A program made the translations under genes and the position numbers. Source: Bacteroidota bacterium (GTDB taxonomy: Bacteria; Bacteroidota; Bacteroidia; Flavobacteriales; Weeksellaceae). Taken from it: a stretch of 64,000 nucleotides of DNA. Of this stretch, positions 50,901 through 59,792 are shown in pieces (position 1 is the stretch's first letter; each line of letters starts with the position of its first letter). The stretch covers positions 372,001 through 436,000 of the forward strand of contig JAHIQD010000002.1 in assembly GCA_018902795.1 (NCBI GenBank). Reading direction: 5' to 3'. Under the pieces are notes generated by a model. That model saw only the letters and a program-made list of their open reading frames with translations. It was not told where the DNA came from and searched no databases.

Positions 50901-51028
50901 CCATAATTATGGGACTTTGCAAGTTCCAAATCATAAATATAGCTGTTAGGAGCTTTGGAATAATTCTGAGTCTGAGAATTTGCCAAACCGGCTAAACAAC
51001 AAAACAGTATAAAATTAATTTTTATCAT
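47972..51028 (-). CDS. T9SS-sorted surface protein with duplicated Fib_succ_major-like modules
   Basis: A 1018-residue secreted protein with a signal peptide (ILFCCLAGLANSQ). Two long homologous modules can be aligned. Module 1 has MDRNLGA near 163, YEWGRKDPFPP and DPCPNGWRVPS near 313. Module 2 has MDRNLGA near 640, YQWGRKDPIPS and DPCPEGWRVPD near 779. These motifs resemble the Fibrobacter succinogenes major paralogous domain (TIGR02145). The end has QVYPNPFKDEFYI and GYYIIKIMMEDG, the T9SS type A sorting domain (about 948-1018), which sends the protein across the outer membrane and attaches it at the surface. Binding partner unknown. Confidence 0.85.
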   Translation of the reverse strand: MIKINFILFCCLAGLANSQTQNYSKAPNSYIYDLELAKSHNYGGIEIPVKKAYEMWANYEYLKTNGISTPIPAGIQTASLYWEDVPGLIENVSILSSADPSASKLKVEVNKGRGKGNAVIAFKVNGTIYWSWHVWVTDNPANGVIYTQGYETDIDGTPVNIEYMDRNLGAVSNSFLGNGWQKSGGLMYEWGRKDPFPPLVYKDSQFYEISGEVGVLKHKQIDPVNTIPVQVRPFDEIEKNIQYAVNNPINYIINTDAAGNWFSNKKYKVPGDAFSMITWNLWSDNAKGGYSHANSSNAAVKAESRSYELKSEMDPCPNGWRVPSYYSREAMDNNLSMFGKRDYKNDDAVLANRQLFPDAVNPNLQGIKVYPGLGMDFTNVEGGSRNLGMLTVSGGYVYYPNSVAPNAPVGVTFQDNGSNGGLWSATYGSGDPRIFSMISDPFRTNTSVGLHAIYNNQTNPTKAGNAVKCMKDPNMGKIGNFATEYFISQKEDYQTGLNNPNSYIVVNKSDLQIPVSKAFAVHNQLLSDHEMPASDNLVVKVLWSTNAKLITSINLSINFADVKSSVINLQLDPAETGNAVVSLHNGSKDSPALWSWHVWATKDDPTVNAVTYITEDPVSVSHNFINPTSSKTPPLKTVFMDRNLGAENSDLNSGLANGLHYQWGRKDPIPSFTSPNNQTVYVDSGASQKTITGLNYDTDYTDKYEVYASTNPVRHKKVRENIKYSVENPMRFMYHSAMGALYDGGNHYANDLSKIRDWVSDQRGEAENRWGHGDKKSPFDPCPEGWRVPDVSLANLYTGSKGNSPWYNSSHADAYGKPGVIQDQWHDAGIFYGATVDGNGWKFESPSFYIGNFPKDGIRGELGANKVTMDRSGVWTASLADMNTGFALAMQFQQNKVQTGTGVYPQAGMSVRCARDENRLLGIPVVRNSGTLSTGQDYNSPKPQNRDLQVYPNPFKDEFYINSVNAKDYEIYDFSGKLINKGKVEYGKVTSPKMQSGYYIIKIMMEDGSAVTKKLIKQ

Positions 51029-51120
51029 TGGTTAAATAATTTACAGGTGAGTGCAAATTTTTTAACATCGTTTGTGTAAATTTTTTTTTAAAACATTTTG
51101 GTTCAGTCATTTGTGCGTGG

Positions 51121-51128
51121 CAAATATA
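51121..51128 (-). promoter_or_regulatory. -7 box of the T9SS cargo gene
   Basis: The minus strand reads TATATTTG, an exact match, giving a leader of about 85 bases. No -33 TTG was found. Confidence 0.45.
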
Positions 51129-51390
51129 TAATAATTTTAACATAAAATACTTAAATTGTTAATATTCGAATAAAATTATTCAATGATTAAAAATGACGAA
51201 ATCATGCAAAACAATGCTCTAATTAGTTAAAAATGAATGATAAAAGGATATCCGGAAGATACCTCCAAAAAATAAATTAATAAAAATTATTAATATGAAG
51301 ACCTCAATACAGCGAAAACAGTACGTTTTAACATAATCTGTACTATTCTCATATTAAATTATCCGGTTTACTGAATTTTCACTTAAAACA

Positions 51391-51423
51391 AAAAAAACTT
51401 GCCATTTAGAAAATGACAAGTTT
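51391..51423 (-). terminator. topA terminator
   Basis: Arms AAACTTGCCATTT and AAATGACAAGTTT pair with one mismatch around a 3-base loop; a T-run follows on the minus strand. It starts 25 bases past the topA stop. Confidence 0.85.
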
Positions 51424-51447
51424 CGTATAAATATTAAAATTTAACTT

Positions 51448-54018
51448 TTATTTTTTAGCCGCAGGTTTTTTAGCCGCTGTTTTCTTTGCAGGTGCTTTTT
51501 TTGCGGGAGCTTTCTTTGCGGAAGCTTTTTTTACTTTTTCCTTAAACGCATTTTTGTCCTGCGCGGTGATCCACTTTTTCACCTCATCCAGCGAAACTTC
51601 CGCTAGCTCTTCTGCAGTGAATTTTTCATCGTTTTTAGTTTTCGGAATTTTGAACATCGCTTTACCGAATTTAACGAAAGGTCCCCAACGCCCATTTTCA
51701 ATAGAAATTTTTTCTTTTTCCCATTGCTGGATGTAACGGTTGGCCTCCTTCTCCAATTTTGCATCAATCAAATCATTGATGTCGCTTTGGGAAAGATTTT
51801 CAAAATCATACCGCTTTGGTACGTTGATAAAAAGGGACTGATATTTAATAAAAGGCCCAAATCTTCCCGTTCCTTTTGTCACCGGCTCTCCTTTGTAGCT
51901 TGCAATAGGTGCATCGGCAATTTTCTTTTCGTTGATAATCTCTTCAGCCCGTTCCTGTGTTATAGAAAGCGGCTCTTCTCCCCGTGGAATACTGATGAAT
52001 GCTTCTCCCCATTTCACATAAGGACCGAATCTTCCAACACCTACTGTTACTGTTTTTCCGTCGAAATCATTCAGATCAAAAGGTACTTTGAAAAGTTCCA
52101 AAGCATCTTCTAATGTGATGGTTGCAATATTCTGTGAAGGCATTAAGCTTGCAAAAATTGGTTTTTCCTCATCGTCCTGTTCCCCAATCTGAACCATCGG
52201 ACCGAATCTTCCGATTCTCGTGATGACATTTTTGCCGGATTTGGGATCTACTCCAAGTATCCTTTCACCATTCGCGCGGTCTGCATTTTCTTCTACATCC
52301 TGAATTTTAGGATGGAAATCTTTGTAGAAACCCTGTAAAACTTCCTTCCATTTTTCGGATCCGCTGGCAATATCATCAAAATCCTGCTCTACTTTTGCGG
52401 TAAATCCATAATCAAGAATTTCTGCGAAATTCTGGGTCAGGAAGTCATTAACCACTTCACCAATATCTGTAGGAACAAATTTGTTTTTATCACCCCCGAA
52501 TTTATCTGTCAGAATTTCTTTTTTGAGTTCGGTTTTACCCAAAGTCATTTTAAGAATTTCTCTTTCCTGTGGAAGAATTTCTCTTTTATCAACGTATTCA
52601 CGGTTCTGAATGGTCTGAATCGTCGGCGCATAAGTAGACGGTCTTCCAATACCAAGTTCCTCCAGTTTTTTCACTAAACCGGCTTCTGTATATCTTGCGG
52701 AAGGTTTTGTGAATTTTTCTGTAGCTTCTATTTTTTTATAATCTAAAATTTCACCAACAGCCACTTTAGGTAATAATTTCTCGTTGTTTTCTTCATCATC
52801 ATCTTCGGTTTTTGTGATGCCGTAGACTTTTAAGAAACCATCAAAAACAATTACCTCGCCCTGAGCTTCAAAATGCTGGGAAAGTTTCGGATTACCAATT
52901 TCAATTACTGTTTTTTCTATTTTGGCATTAGTCATCTGACTCGCCAAAGTTCTTTTGTAGATTAACTGGTATAATTTATTAAGCTGATCATCTCCAATTT
53001 TTTTCACAGAAAAATCGGTCGGCCGGATTGCTTCGTGAGCTTCCTGTGCTGATGCAGATTTCGTGGTATAATTTCGTGGGTTTGAATACTGTTCGCCAAA
53101 TTCAGAAATAATCTGGGATTTCGCTCCGTTAATTGCTTCCTGAGAAAGATTCACGGAATCGGTTCTCATATAAGTAATAAATCCTTCCTCATACAGCCTT
53201 TGGGCGACACGCATTGTTGCAGTAACACCATAACCGAGGCGGTTACTCGCTTCCTGCTGCAATGTAGAGGTGGTGAAAGGTGCGGATGCGGAACGGGTTC
53301 CGGGTTTTGTTTCAACGTTCAGAACTTTAAATTCTGTATTTTGAGACTGTTTAAGAAAATCTTCAGCTTCGGTTTCTTTCACAAAATCTTTTTTCAGTTT
53401 TGCAGAAATTTCCTGGTTTTTATTATTGAGGAATACGCCTTCTACTTTAAATGCCGATTTTGGCTGGAAACCTCTTATTTCAAGTTCTCTTTCCACGACC
53501 AAACGAACTGCAACCGACTGAACACGTCCGGCAGAAAGACCGGTTTTCACTTTTTTCCAAAGCACCGGCGACATTTCGAAACCTACGATACGGTCCAGAA
53601 TTCTTCTCGCCTGTTGTGCGTTCACTAAATTCTGATCAATTTTCCGTGGATTTTCAACTGCTTTTAAGATCGCGTTTTTGGTAATTTCATGAAAAACAAT
53701 ACGTTTTGTATTGTCGTCATTCAGTTTCAGTTCCTGTGCAAGATGCCATGCAATAGCTTCTCCTTCGCGGTCCTCATCGGAAGCAAGCCAAACCATGTCG
53801 GCCTTTTTCACAGCAGCTTTCAGTTCGGTTACGAGTTTCTTTTTATCGGCAGAAACTTCATAATCGGGCGTGAAAGTGGCCAGATCAATCCCCATTCCTT
53901 TTTTGGGCAGATCACGGATGTGTCCGAAACTGGATTTCACTTCGAAATCCTTTCCCAAGTACTTCTGAATGGTTTTTGCTTTAGCCGGGGACTCTACGAT
54001 TACTAGATTTTTTGACAT
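51448..54018 (-). CDS. topA: DNA topoisomerase I
   Basis: An 856-residue type IA topoisomerase that relaxes negative supercoils. NLVIVESPAKAKTIQKYLG starts the TOPRIM domain, with WLASDEDREGEAIAWHL near 77. The active-site region is EEGFITYMRTDSVNLS with the nucleophilic Tyr near 286. C-terminal repeats of the bacterial Topo I C-terminal type (GRFGPYVKWG, GRFGPFIKYQ, GRWGPFVKFG) replace zinc fingers. The tail is a basic Lys/Ala/Pro repeat (KKAPAKK) ending at the stop, which probably holds DNA. Length fits Bacteroidota TopA. Confidence 0.95.
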   Translation of the reverse strand: MSKNLVIVESPAKAKTIQKYLGKDFEVKSSFGHIRDLPKKGMGIDLATFTPDYEVSADKKKLVTELKAAVKKADMVWLASDEDREGEAIAWHLAQELKLNDDNTKRIVFHEITKNAILKAVENPRKIDQNLVNAQQARRILDRIVGFEMSPVLWKKVKTGLSAGRVQSVAVRLVVERELEIRGFQPKSAFKVEGVFLNNKNQEISAKLKKDFVKETEAEDFLKQSQNTEFKVLNVETKPGTRSASAPFTTSTLQQEASNRLGYGVTATMRVAQRLYEEGFITYMRTDSVNLSQEAINGAKSQIISEFGEQYSNPRNYTTKSASAQEAHEAIRPTDFSVKKIGDDQLNKLYQLIYKRTLASQMTNAKIEKTVIEIGNPKLSQHFEAQGEVIVFDGFLKVYGITKTEDDDEENNEKLLPKVAVGEILDYKKIEATEKFTKPSARYTEAGLVKKLEELGIGRPSTYAPTIQTIQNREYVDKREILPQEREILKMTLGKTELKKEILTDKFGGDKNKFVPTDIGEVVNDFLTQNFAEILDYGFTAKVEQDFDDIASGSEKWKEVLQGFYKDFHPKIQDVEENADRANGERILGVDPKSGKNVITRIGRFGPMVQIGEQDDEEKPIFASLMPSQNIATITLEDALELFKVPFDLNDFDGKTVTVGVGRFGPYVKWGEAFISIPRGEEPLSITQERAEEIINEKKIADAPIASYKGEPVTKGTGRFGPFIKYQSLFINVPKRYDFENLSQSDINDLIDAKLEKEANRYIQQWEKEKISIENGRWGPFVKFGKAMFKIPKTKNDEKFTAEELAEVSLDEVKKWITAQDKNAFKEKVKKASAKKAPAKKAPAKKTAAKKPAAKK

Positions 54019-54032
54019 CGAGAAATTTTTTG

Positions 54033-54040
54033 CAAAAGTA
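54033..54040 (-). promoter_or_regulatory. -7 box of topA
   Basis: The minus strand reads TACTTTTG, 14 bases before the topA ATG. No TTG at -33 was found. Confidence 0.5.
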
Positions 54041-54201
54041 GAAGTTTTTTTTTAATGAAAATTTTAACGCTGATTTTTTAGTCCGCAAAGTTTAAAATGA
54101 TTTTCCGGCTTAAAAGTCAATGTGCAATAAATCAGAAGCATAAAGCAGTGCTTACCTTCACAATACACCGCATTTATTATTAAAAGTATGATTTAAATAC
54201 C

Positions 54202-54209
54202 TATTTTTG
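54202..54209 (+). promoter_or_regulatory. -7 box of the LytS-type kinase gene
   Basis: TATTTTTG, 19 bases before the ATG at 54229. No -33 TTG. Confidence 0.45.
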
Positions 54210-54228
54210 AATAAAAACTATTCTGTCC

Positions 54229-55710
54229 ATGTATGATTCCCTAAGCTCAATTGTGGAGCGAGACGCCTACAATAGTATATTATATGTGGTATTAGGTGGG
54301 TTATTACTGCTGTCGGTCTTTCATCTTGTGATGTTTTTCCAGAACAGAGACCGGGCTTATCTGCTTTACAGCTCCTATACTTTTTTCTCTTTTGCCGCTT
54401 ATATGCCGGTAGCAGAAAGCGGCTTCATCAAGACGGTTTCAGATTATATCGGCTTCGACTACTTTACTAAAGTTTTCTTCACCATTGTTTTCAACTGTAT
54501 TTATTTTTTCTTTTTTACAGAGTTTCTAAATATTAAAAAGATCAATGCTAAATGGTACAGGATTATCGTTCTGCCGGTTTTTTTTATGATTACCACAGCG
54601 TTGGTGAGCCTTTTACTGCATCAATTCTATGCTTATGACCTGCTTTTTAATTCCTTCAAAAATGTTTTTATTTATTTAGTAACCATCCAAACGGTGATTT
54701 CTTTTTACATACTTTCAAAGGTTAATAACAATCTGAAATATTATGTAGTTTTTGGCGGTCTCATTTTATTTGCATGTTCCGTAATAGGCGACAAAACGGT
54801 GCGGCAGCTTCCGTGGATCAACCTGAGCAGAAAAATGGGCGATTTCATATTTTTCTTCGGACTTTTTATCGAAAACATTGCTTTTTCTTTTGCGTTGGGC
54901 CATAAACAGAGGATTAATTACCACGAGAAAGTAGCATTTCAGCAGAATTTCATTTCCCAGTTACAGAAAAATGAGATGCTCAAAGATGAAATGAACCGCG
55001 AAAACGAAAAAAGACTGATCATCGAAAATGAAAAAATAAAGTACCTGCAGGAAATCTCAGATCTTAAACTCTCTGTGCTTCAGAGCCAGATGAATCCGCA
55101 TTTTATTTTCAATGCTTTAAATTCAATAAAATATTACATCCTGGAAAATGACACCCAAAACGCGGTGGATTATCTGACCAAATTTTCAAAAATTATCAGA
55201 ACCATTCTTTCAGCATCTACAGAAAAAGAATTTACGCTTTCGCAGGAACTTCAAACAATACAGCTTTATGTTGATATCGAAAACCTGCGCTTTCATAATC
55301 ACATTGATTTCTCTATTGACATCGCACCTGAAATCGACATGAACAGCGTAAAACTGCCACCGATGGTGCTGCAACCCTTCATCGAGAATGCGATCCTTCA
55401 CGGGGTTGCTACAGTGGAAGACAAAAAAATATCGATTGCTGTTTCAGTTAAAAACCATGCAGTTGAAATCTCTATTTCCGATAACGGGATCGGAAGAATG
55501 GAGGCTGGAAAAAGAAAATCTGTTATAAAAAACAAAACCAAATCTCTGGGTACGGAAATAGCATCGGAAATGCTCAAAAATTATTTTAATGACAAAAAGT
55601 ATCACCTTCAGTATATTGATTTACACGAAAACGATATCCCTACGGGAACCAAAGTGCTGATCGCCATTCCTAAGCCCCGATATTTACGAAATAAATACAC
55701 TAAAATTTAA
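54229..55710 (+). CDS. Sensor histidine kinase, LytS/YehU-type (His_kinase PF06580)
   Basis: A 493-residue inner-membrane kinase. Seven or so helices (about 15-225) form a 7TMR-DISM-like sensor without the large extracellular domain. A coiled coil follows (about 230-280). The kinase core has LQSQMNPHFIFNALNSIKYYI near 286, with the phosphorylated His in NPHF, then LPPMVLQPFIENAILHG (N-box) and ISDNGIGR. These kinases normally work with LytTR response regulators; none is adjacent, so it is an orphan here. It lies between topA (divergent) and ileS. Confidence 0.88.
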   Translation: MYDSLSSIVERDAYNSILYVVLGGLLLLSVFHLVMFFQNRDRAYLLYSSYTFFSFAAYMPVAESGFIKTVSDYIGFDYFTKVFFTIVFNCIYFFFFTEFLNIKKINAKWYRIIVLPVFFMITTALVSLLLHQFYAYDLLFNSFKNVFIYLVTIQTVISFYILSKVNNNLKYYVVFGGLILFACSVIGDKTVRQLPWINLSRKMGDFIFFFGLFIENIAFSFALGHKQRINYHEKVAFQQNFISQLQKNEMLKDEMNRENEKRLIIENEKIKYLQEISDLKLSVLQSQMNPHFIFNALNSIKYYILENDTQNAVDYLTKFSKIIRTILSASTEKEFTLSQELQTIQLYVDIENLRFHNHIDFSIDIAPEIDMNSVKLPPMVLQPFIENAILHGVATVEDKKISIAVSVKNHAVEISISDNGIGRMEAGKRKSVIKNKTKSLGTEIASEMLKNYFNDKKYHLQYIDLHENDIPTGTKVLIAIPKPRYLRNKYTKI

Positions 55711-55772
55711 CTAAAATTTGCTATATTCGCAAACTTAATTAATGAGGATAATTCCTTTTGAACTGACTGAAA

Positions 55773-58700
55773 ATGAAGAAGTTTAACGAATATAAAAATC
55801 TCGACTTAACCGCTGTTGCAGAGCAGGTTTCAGATTTCTGGAACGGGCATCAGACTTTTAAAAAATCAGTGGAAATCCGCGCAGGAAAACCCGAATATGT
55901 TTTTTATGAAGGACCGCCTTCAGCGAACGGAATGCCGGGAATTCACCACGTTATGGCACGGGCACTGAAAGACATTTTCTGCCGTTACCAAACCCAAAAC
56001 GGAAAACAGGTTTTCCGTAAAGCAGGTTGGGACACCCACGGTTTGCCAATAGAACTGGGTGTTGAAAAAGAACTTGGAATCACCAAAGAAGATATTGGGA
56101 AGAAAATTTCTGTAGAAGAATATAACCAGGCATGTAGAAACGCCGTGATGCGTTATACCGATGTTTGGAATGATTTGACTGAAAAAATTGGCTATTGGGT
56201 AGATTTGGAAGATCCATATATTACCTACGAGCCCAAATATATGGAAACTGTTTGGTGGCTTCTGAAGCAGCTTTACGACAAAAAACTACTGTACAAAGGC
56301 TACACCATCCAGCCATATTCTCCTGCTGCAGGAACCGGACTGAGTTCGCACGAACTTAACCAGCCCGGAACTTACCGTGATGTTTCTGACACAACGGTCG
56401 TCGCACAGTTTAAGGTTAAAAAGCTGTCAGATGTTTTAAGTGAAAAGCTGAATTTAAACAAATCCATTAGTTTAGAAAACGAAACTTGCGGTGGAGTTAA
56501 CCATTGGGCAGAATTTGACAAAGAAAATGGGCAGAAAGCAGAAAGTATAATTCCAATTTCCATTCTTGCCTGGACGACCACGCCCTGGACTTTGCCTTCA
56601 AACACTGCTTTGGCCGTAGGCAGAGACATTGAATATGTCTTGGTGAAAACCTTTAACCAATATACTTTTGAGCCGATAAATATTATCCTTGCAAATGTTC
56701 TTTTGCAGAAAAATTTCGGTAAGAAATATTTTGAAGCAACGTCGGAGGATTTTGCTAAGTACAAAGCTGAGGACAAAACAATTCCATACCAAATTTTAGC
56801 AGAATTCACCGGAGCAGATTTAGCCGGAACCGAATACGAACAGTTAATTCCGTGGTTTTTACCTGCAGAAAATGCTTTCCGCGTCATTATCGGAGATTTT
56901 GTTACTACCGAAGACGGAACCGGGATCGTACACATTGCGCCGACTTTCGGTGCGGATGATGCCCGTGTTGCAAAAGAAAGCGGCATCTCACCAATGCTGA
57001 TCAAGGACGAGAATGACAATCTTGTTCCTTTGGTTGACCTTCAGGGAAAATTCATTTCAGGAGGAAACACACCCGAGCTTTTTGCCGGAAAATATATCAA
57101 AAACGAGTATTACGACGAAGGAACCGCTCCCGAAAAATCCTGGGATGTGGAACTTGCGATCCTTTTAAAAACGGAAAACAAAGCCTTTAAAGTCGAAAAA
57201 TATGTTCACAGTTATCCACACTGCTGGAGAACCGACAAACCTGTACTTTATTATCCTTTGGATTCATGGTTTGTGAAAATGACGGCCGTAAAAAACAGGT
57301 TGGTCGAGCTGAATGAAACCATCAACTGGAAACCAAAATCTACAGGAGAAGGACGTTTTGCCAACTGGCTGGAAAATGTAAACGACTGGAATCTTTCCCG
57401 TTCTAGATATTGGGGAATCCCTTTGCCAATCTGGAGAACAGAAGATTTAAAAGAAGAAAAAATCATCGGATCTGTAGAAGAACTGATGACTGAAATTCAG
57501 AAATCGATTTCAGCCGGCTTGATGGCGAAAAATCCTTTCGAAGGTTTTGAAACCGGAAATATGTCCAAAGAAAATTATGCGAAAATCGATTTGCATAAAA
57601 ATATTGTGGATGAGATTATCCTTGTTTCAGATTCAGGAAAAGCTATGAAACGCGAATCTGATCTGATCGATGTTTGGTTCGATTCCGGTTCTATGCCTTA
57701 TGCGCAGCTACATTATCCGTTCGAAAACAAGGAACTGATCGATGAAAGAAAAGCGTTCCCGGCAGATTTTATCGCGGAAGGAGTTGATCAGACCCGTGGA
57801 TGGTTTTATACACTTCACGCGATCGGAACAGCAGTTTTCGATTCTGTGGCTTATAAAAATGTAATGTCGAACGGTTTGGTTCTGGACAAAAACGGTCAGA
57901 AAATGTCCAAACGTCTCGGAAATGCGGTAGATCCGTTCACCACACTGAAAAAATACGGCCCGGATGCGACGCGATGGTACATGATCGCAAATGCAAATCC
58001 TTGGGAGAATCTGAAATTTGATCTGGAAGGAATTGATGAGGTTAGGAGAAAATTCTTTGGAACATTATACAACACCTATTCTTTCTTTGCGCTTTACGCA
58101 AATGTTGACGGATTTAATTATTCGGAAAAAGAAGTTGAAAACCGTCCGGAAATCGACCGCTGGATTCTTTCAGAGTTAAATCTTCTGGTTAAAGATGTAA
58201 CCGAATTCTATAATGATTACGAACCCACGAAAGTGGCAAGAGCGATCAACAATTTCGTAAATGACAACTTAAGCAACTGGTATGTAAGACTTTGCAGAAG
58301 ACGTTTCTGGAAAGGAGAATATACTGATGATAAAATTTCAGCTTACCAAACTTTATACACCTGTCTTGAAACCATTGCGAAAATTTCTGCGCCAATTGCT
58401 CCGTTCTTTATGGATCAGCTGTATCAGGATTTGAACAATATCACCGGAAAAAACCCAGCAGAATCAGTTCATTTAACTGATTTCCAAGTGGCGGATGAAA
58501 GTCTGATTGATCAGGATTTAATAGAGAAAACTCATTTGGCACAACAGATTACTTCGATGGTATTCTCTTTGAGAAAGAAGGAAAACATCAGAGTCCGTCA
58601 GCCGCTTCAGAAAGTAATGATACCTGTTTTGGATGCTAAAACTGAATCTCAGATCCTTGCGGTTTCAGAATTAATTAAACAGGAAGTCAATGTAAAAGAA

Positions 58701-59249
58701 TTGGTATTGATCAACGCTGACGAAGCTTCACATTTAATTGTAAAACAGATCAAACCGAATTTCAAAACCTTAGGTTCGCGACTAGGAAAAGATATGAAAA
58801 CCGTTGGTGCGGAAATTTCGAATTTAAATACTGAGCAGATTTCCAGTCTTGAAAAAGAAGGGAGAATTGAAATTCAGGGCCATGAAATTACAACAGCTGA
58901 TGTTGAGATTTTCACTAAGGACATTCCGGGATGGACGGTTGCGAACGAAGCAAAAATGACTGTGGCATTAGATTTGACGCTAACTGCCGAACTGAAAGCA
59001 GAAGGAATCGCAAGAGAGTTCATCAACAGAATTCAAAACCTGAGAAAAGACAAGGATTTTGATTTAACTGACAGAATTTCAATACAGTTGGAACCAAATT
59101 CTCCTTTTGAAACAGAACTTATTAACAATAGTGCATATATTTCGGAAGAAGTATTGTCAGATAGAATAGAAATTGTAAATTCACTATCGATTTTTGACGA
59201 AATAGAAATTGATGAAGCGAAATTTAAAGTAAATATAAATAAAACATGA
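55773..59249 (+). CDS. ileS: Isoleucine--tRNA ligase
   Basis: An 1158-residue class I synthetase. The HIGH-type motif is GIHHV (56-60) within PPSANGMPGIHHVMAR, and GQKMSKRLG near 708 is the KMSKS loop. The CP1 editing insertion (about 200-430) has TTPWTLPSNTALAV and GIVHIAPTFGADDARV. The anticodon-binding domain and a long C-terminal extension follow. The length and motif context fit the larger IleRS form common in Bacteroidota, a type often mupirocin tolerant. A degenerate promoter box, TATATTCG, lies at 55722-55729. Confidence 0.96.
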   Translation: MKKFNEYKNLDLTAVAEQVSDFWNGHQTFKKSVEIRAGKPEYVFYEGPPSANGMPGIHHVMARALKDIFCRYQTQNGKQVFRKAGWDTHGLPIELGVEKELGITKEDIGKKISVEEYNQACRNAVMRYTDVWNDLTEKIGYWVDLEDPYITYEPKYMETVWWLLKQLYDKKLLYKGYTIQPYSPAAGTGLSSHELNQPGTYRDVSDTTVVAQFKVKKLSDVLSEKLNLNKSISLENETCGGVNHWAEFDKENGQKAESIIPISILAWTTTPWTLPSNTALAVGRDIEYVLVKTFNQYTFEPINIILANVLLQKNFGKKYFEATSEDFAKYKAEDKTIPYQILAEFTGADLAGTEYEQLIPWFLPAENAFRVIIGDFVTTEDGTGIVHIAPTFGADDARVAKESGISPMLIKDENDNLVPLVDLQGKFISGGNTPELFAGKYIKNEYYDEGTAPEKSWDVELAILLKTENKAFKVEKYVHSYPHCWRTDKPVLYYPLDSWFVKMTAVKNRLVELNETINWKPKSTGEGRFANWLENVNDWNLSRSRYWGIPLPIWRTEDLKEEKIIGSVEELMTEIQKSISAGLMAKNPFEGFETGNMSKENYAKIDLHKNIVDEIILVSDSGKAMKRESDLIDVWFDSGSMPYAQLHYPFENKELIDERKAFPADFIAEGVDQTRGWFYTLHAIGTAVFDSVAYKNVMSNGLVLDKNGQKMSKRLGNAVDPFTTLKKYGPDATRWYMIANANPWENLKFDLEGIDEVRRKFFGTLYNTYSFFALYANVDGFNYSEKEVENRPEIDRWILSELNLLVKDVTEFYNDYEPTKVARAINNFVNDNLSNWYVRLCRRRFWKGEYTDDKISAYQTLYTCLETIAKISAPIAPFFMDQLYQDLNNITGKNPAESVHLTDFQVADESLIDQDLIEKTHLAQQITSMVFSLRKKENIRVRQPLQKVMIPVLDAKTESQILAVSELIKQEVNVKELVLINADEASHLIVKQIKPNFKTLGSRLGKDMKTVGAEISNLNTEQISSLEKEGRIEIQGHEITTADVEIFTKDIPGWTVANEAKMTVALDLTLTAELKAEGIAREFINRIQNLRKDKDFDLTDRISIQLEPNSPFETELINNSAYISEEVLSDRIEIVNSLSIFDEIEIDEAKFKVNINKT

Positions 59250-59314
59250 GAATGTGATAATGTAATAACGCATTAATTGCTGCATTACCACAACTCCACA
59301 AAATACATTTAATT

Positions 59315-59695
59315 ATGGCAGACGAAAGACAACGTTACAGCGACGCAGATCTGAAAGAGTTCAAAGAGCTGATTCAGTCAAAAATAGAAAAAGCAGAAAG
59401 AGATTTAATGCTGATCAGAGAAAGTTTCATCAACGACCAGAATAACGGTACCGATGATACTTCGCCGACCTTTAAAGCATTTGAAGAAGGCGCAGAAACT
59501 CTGAGCAAAGAGCAGAACGCCATTTTAGCAGGAAGACAGGAAAAGTTTGTCCGCGACCTTAAAAACGCGTTAATCCGTATTGAAAACAAAACCTACGGAA
59601 TCTGCAGAGTGACGGGAAAATTAATCGGGAAAGACCGTTTGAGAGCCGTTCCGCATGCAACTTTAAGTATAGAGGCAAAGAACCTGCAACGGTAA
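59315..59695 (+). CDS. TraR/DksA-family protein with lost zinc finger
   Basis: A 126-residue protein with an N-terminal coiled coil (about 8-85) and a C-terminal DksA/TraR zinc-finger region YGICRVTGKLIGKDRLRAVPHATLSIEAK. In a full finger the pattern is CxxC...CxxC; here one Cys is kept and the others are Thr, Ser and Ala. The helical fold is probably kept without zinc. DksA family members enter the RNA polymerase secondary channel; the tip of the coiled coil contains acidic residues (NNGTDDTSP), which fits this. It sits between ileS and a small membrane protein gene. Confidence 0.85.
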   Translation: MADERQRYSDADLKEFKELIQSKIEKAERDLMLIRESFINDQNNGTDDTSPTFKAFEEGAETLSKEQNAILAGRQEKFVRDLKNALIRIENKTYGICRVTGKLIGKDRLRAVPHATLSIEAKNLQR

Positions 59696-59727
59696 TTTTC
59701 TGCAGTTCAATTTAAAATTTTACCATT

Positions 59728-59772
59728 TAGGTTTATAATGTGTTCAGTAAAAAAAGACGCGTTATAAACCTA
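59728..59772. repeat. 11-bp perfect inverted repeat between the DksA-like and the next gene
   Basis: TAGGTTTATAA (59728-59738) and TTATAAACCTA (59762-59772) enclose 23 bases. It could fold as a stem-loop or be an operator for a dimeric regulator upstream of the gene at 59793. No T-run follows. Confidence 0.6.
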
Positions 59773-59792
59773 TTTGAATTTAAAAAAATTCA

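Larger units (their letters stand above)
51029..51447. other. 419-bp AT-rich spacer between topA and the T9SS gene
   Basis: The minus strand reads TATATTTG (a TAnnTTTG box) at 51128-51121, 93 bases before the ATG at 51028, probably the promoter of the T9SS gene. The topA terminator lies at 51391-51423. I see no reading frame, RNA structure or repeat in the remainder, which is very AT-rich. Confidence 0.6.

Noticed and set aside
56372..57019. Minus-strand frame of 215 codons inside ileS
   Set aside because: Antisense shadow of the ileS editing domain with no domain signature.
59250..59314. Hairpin-like GTAAT/ATTAC sequence between ileS and the DksA-like gene as a terminator
   Set aside because: The stem is only five bases with an interrupted interior and no T-run.
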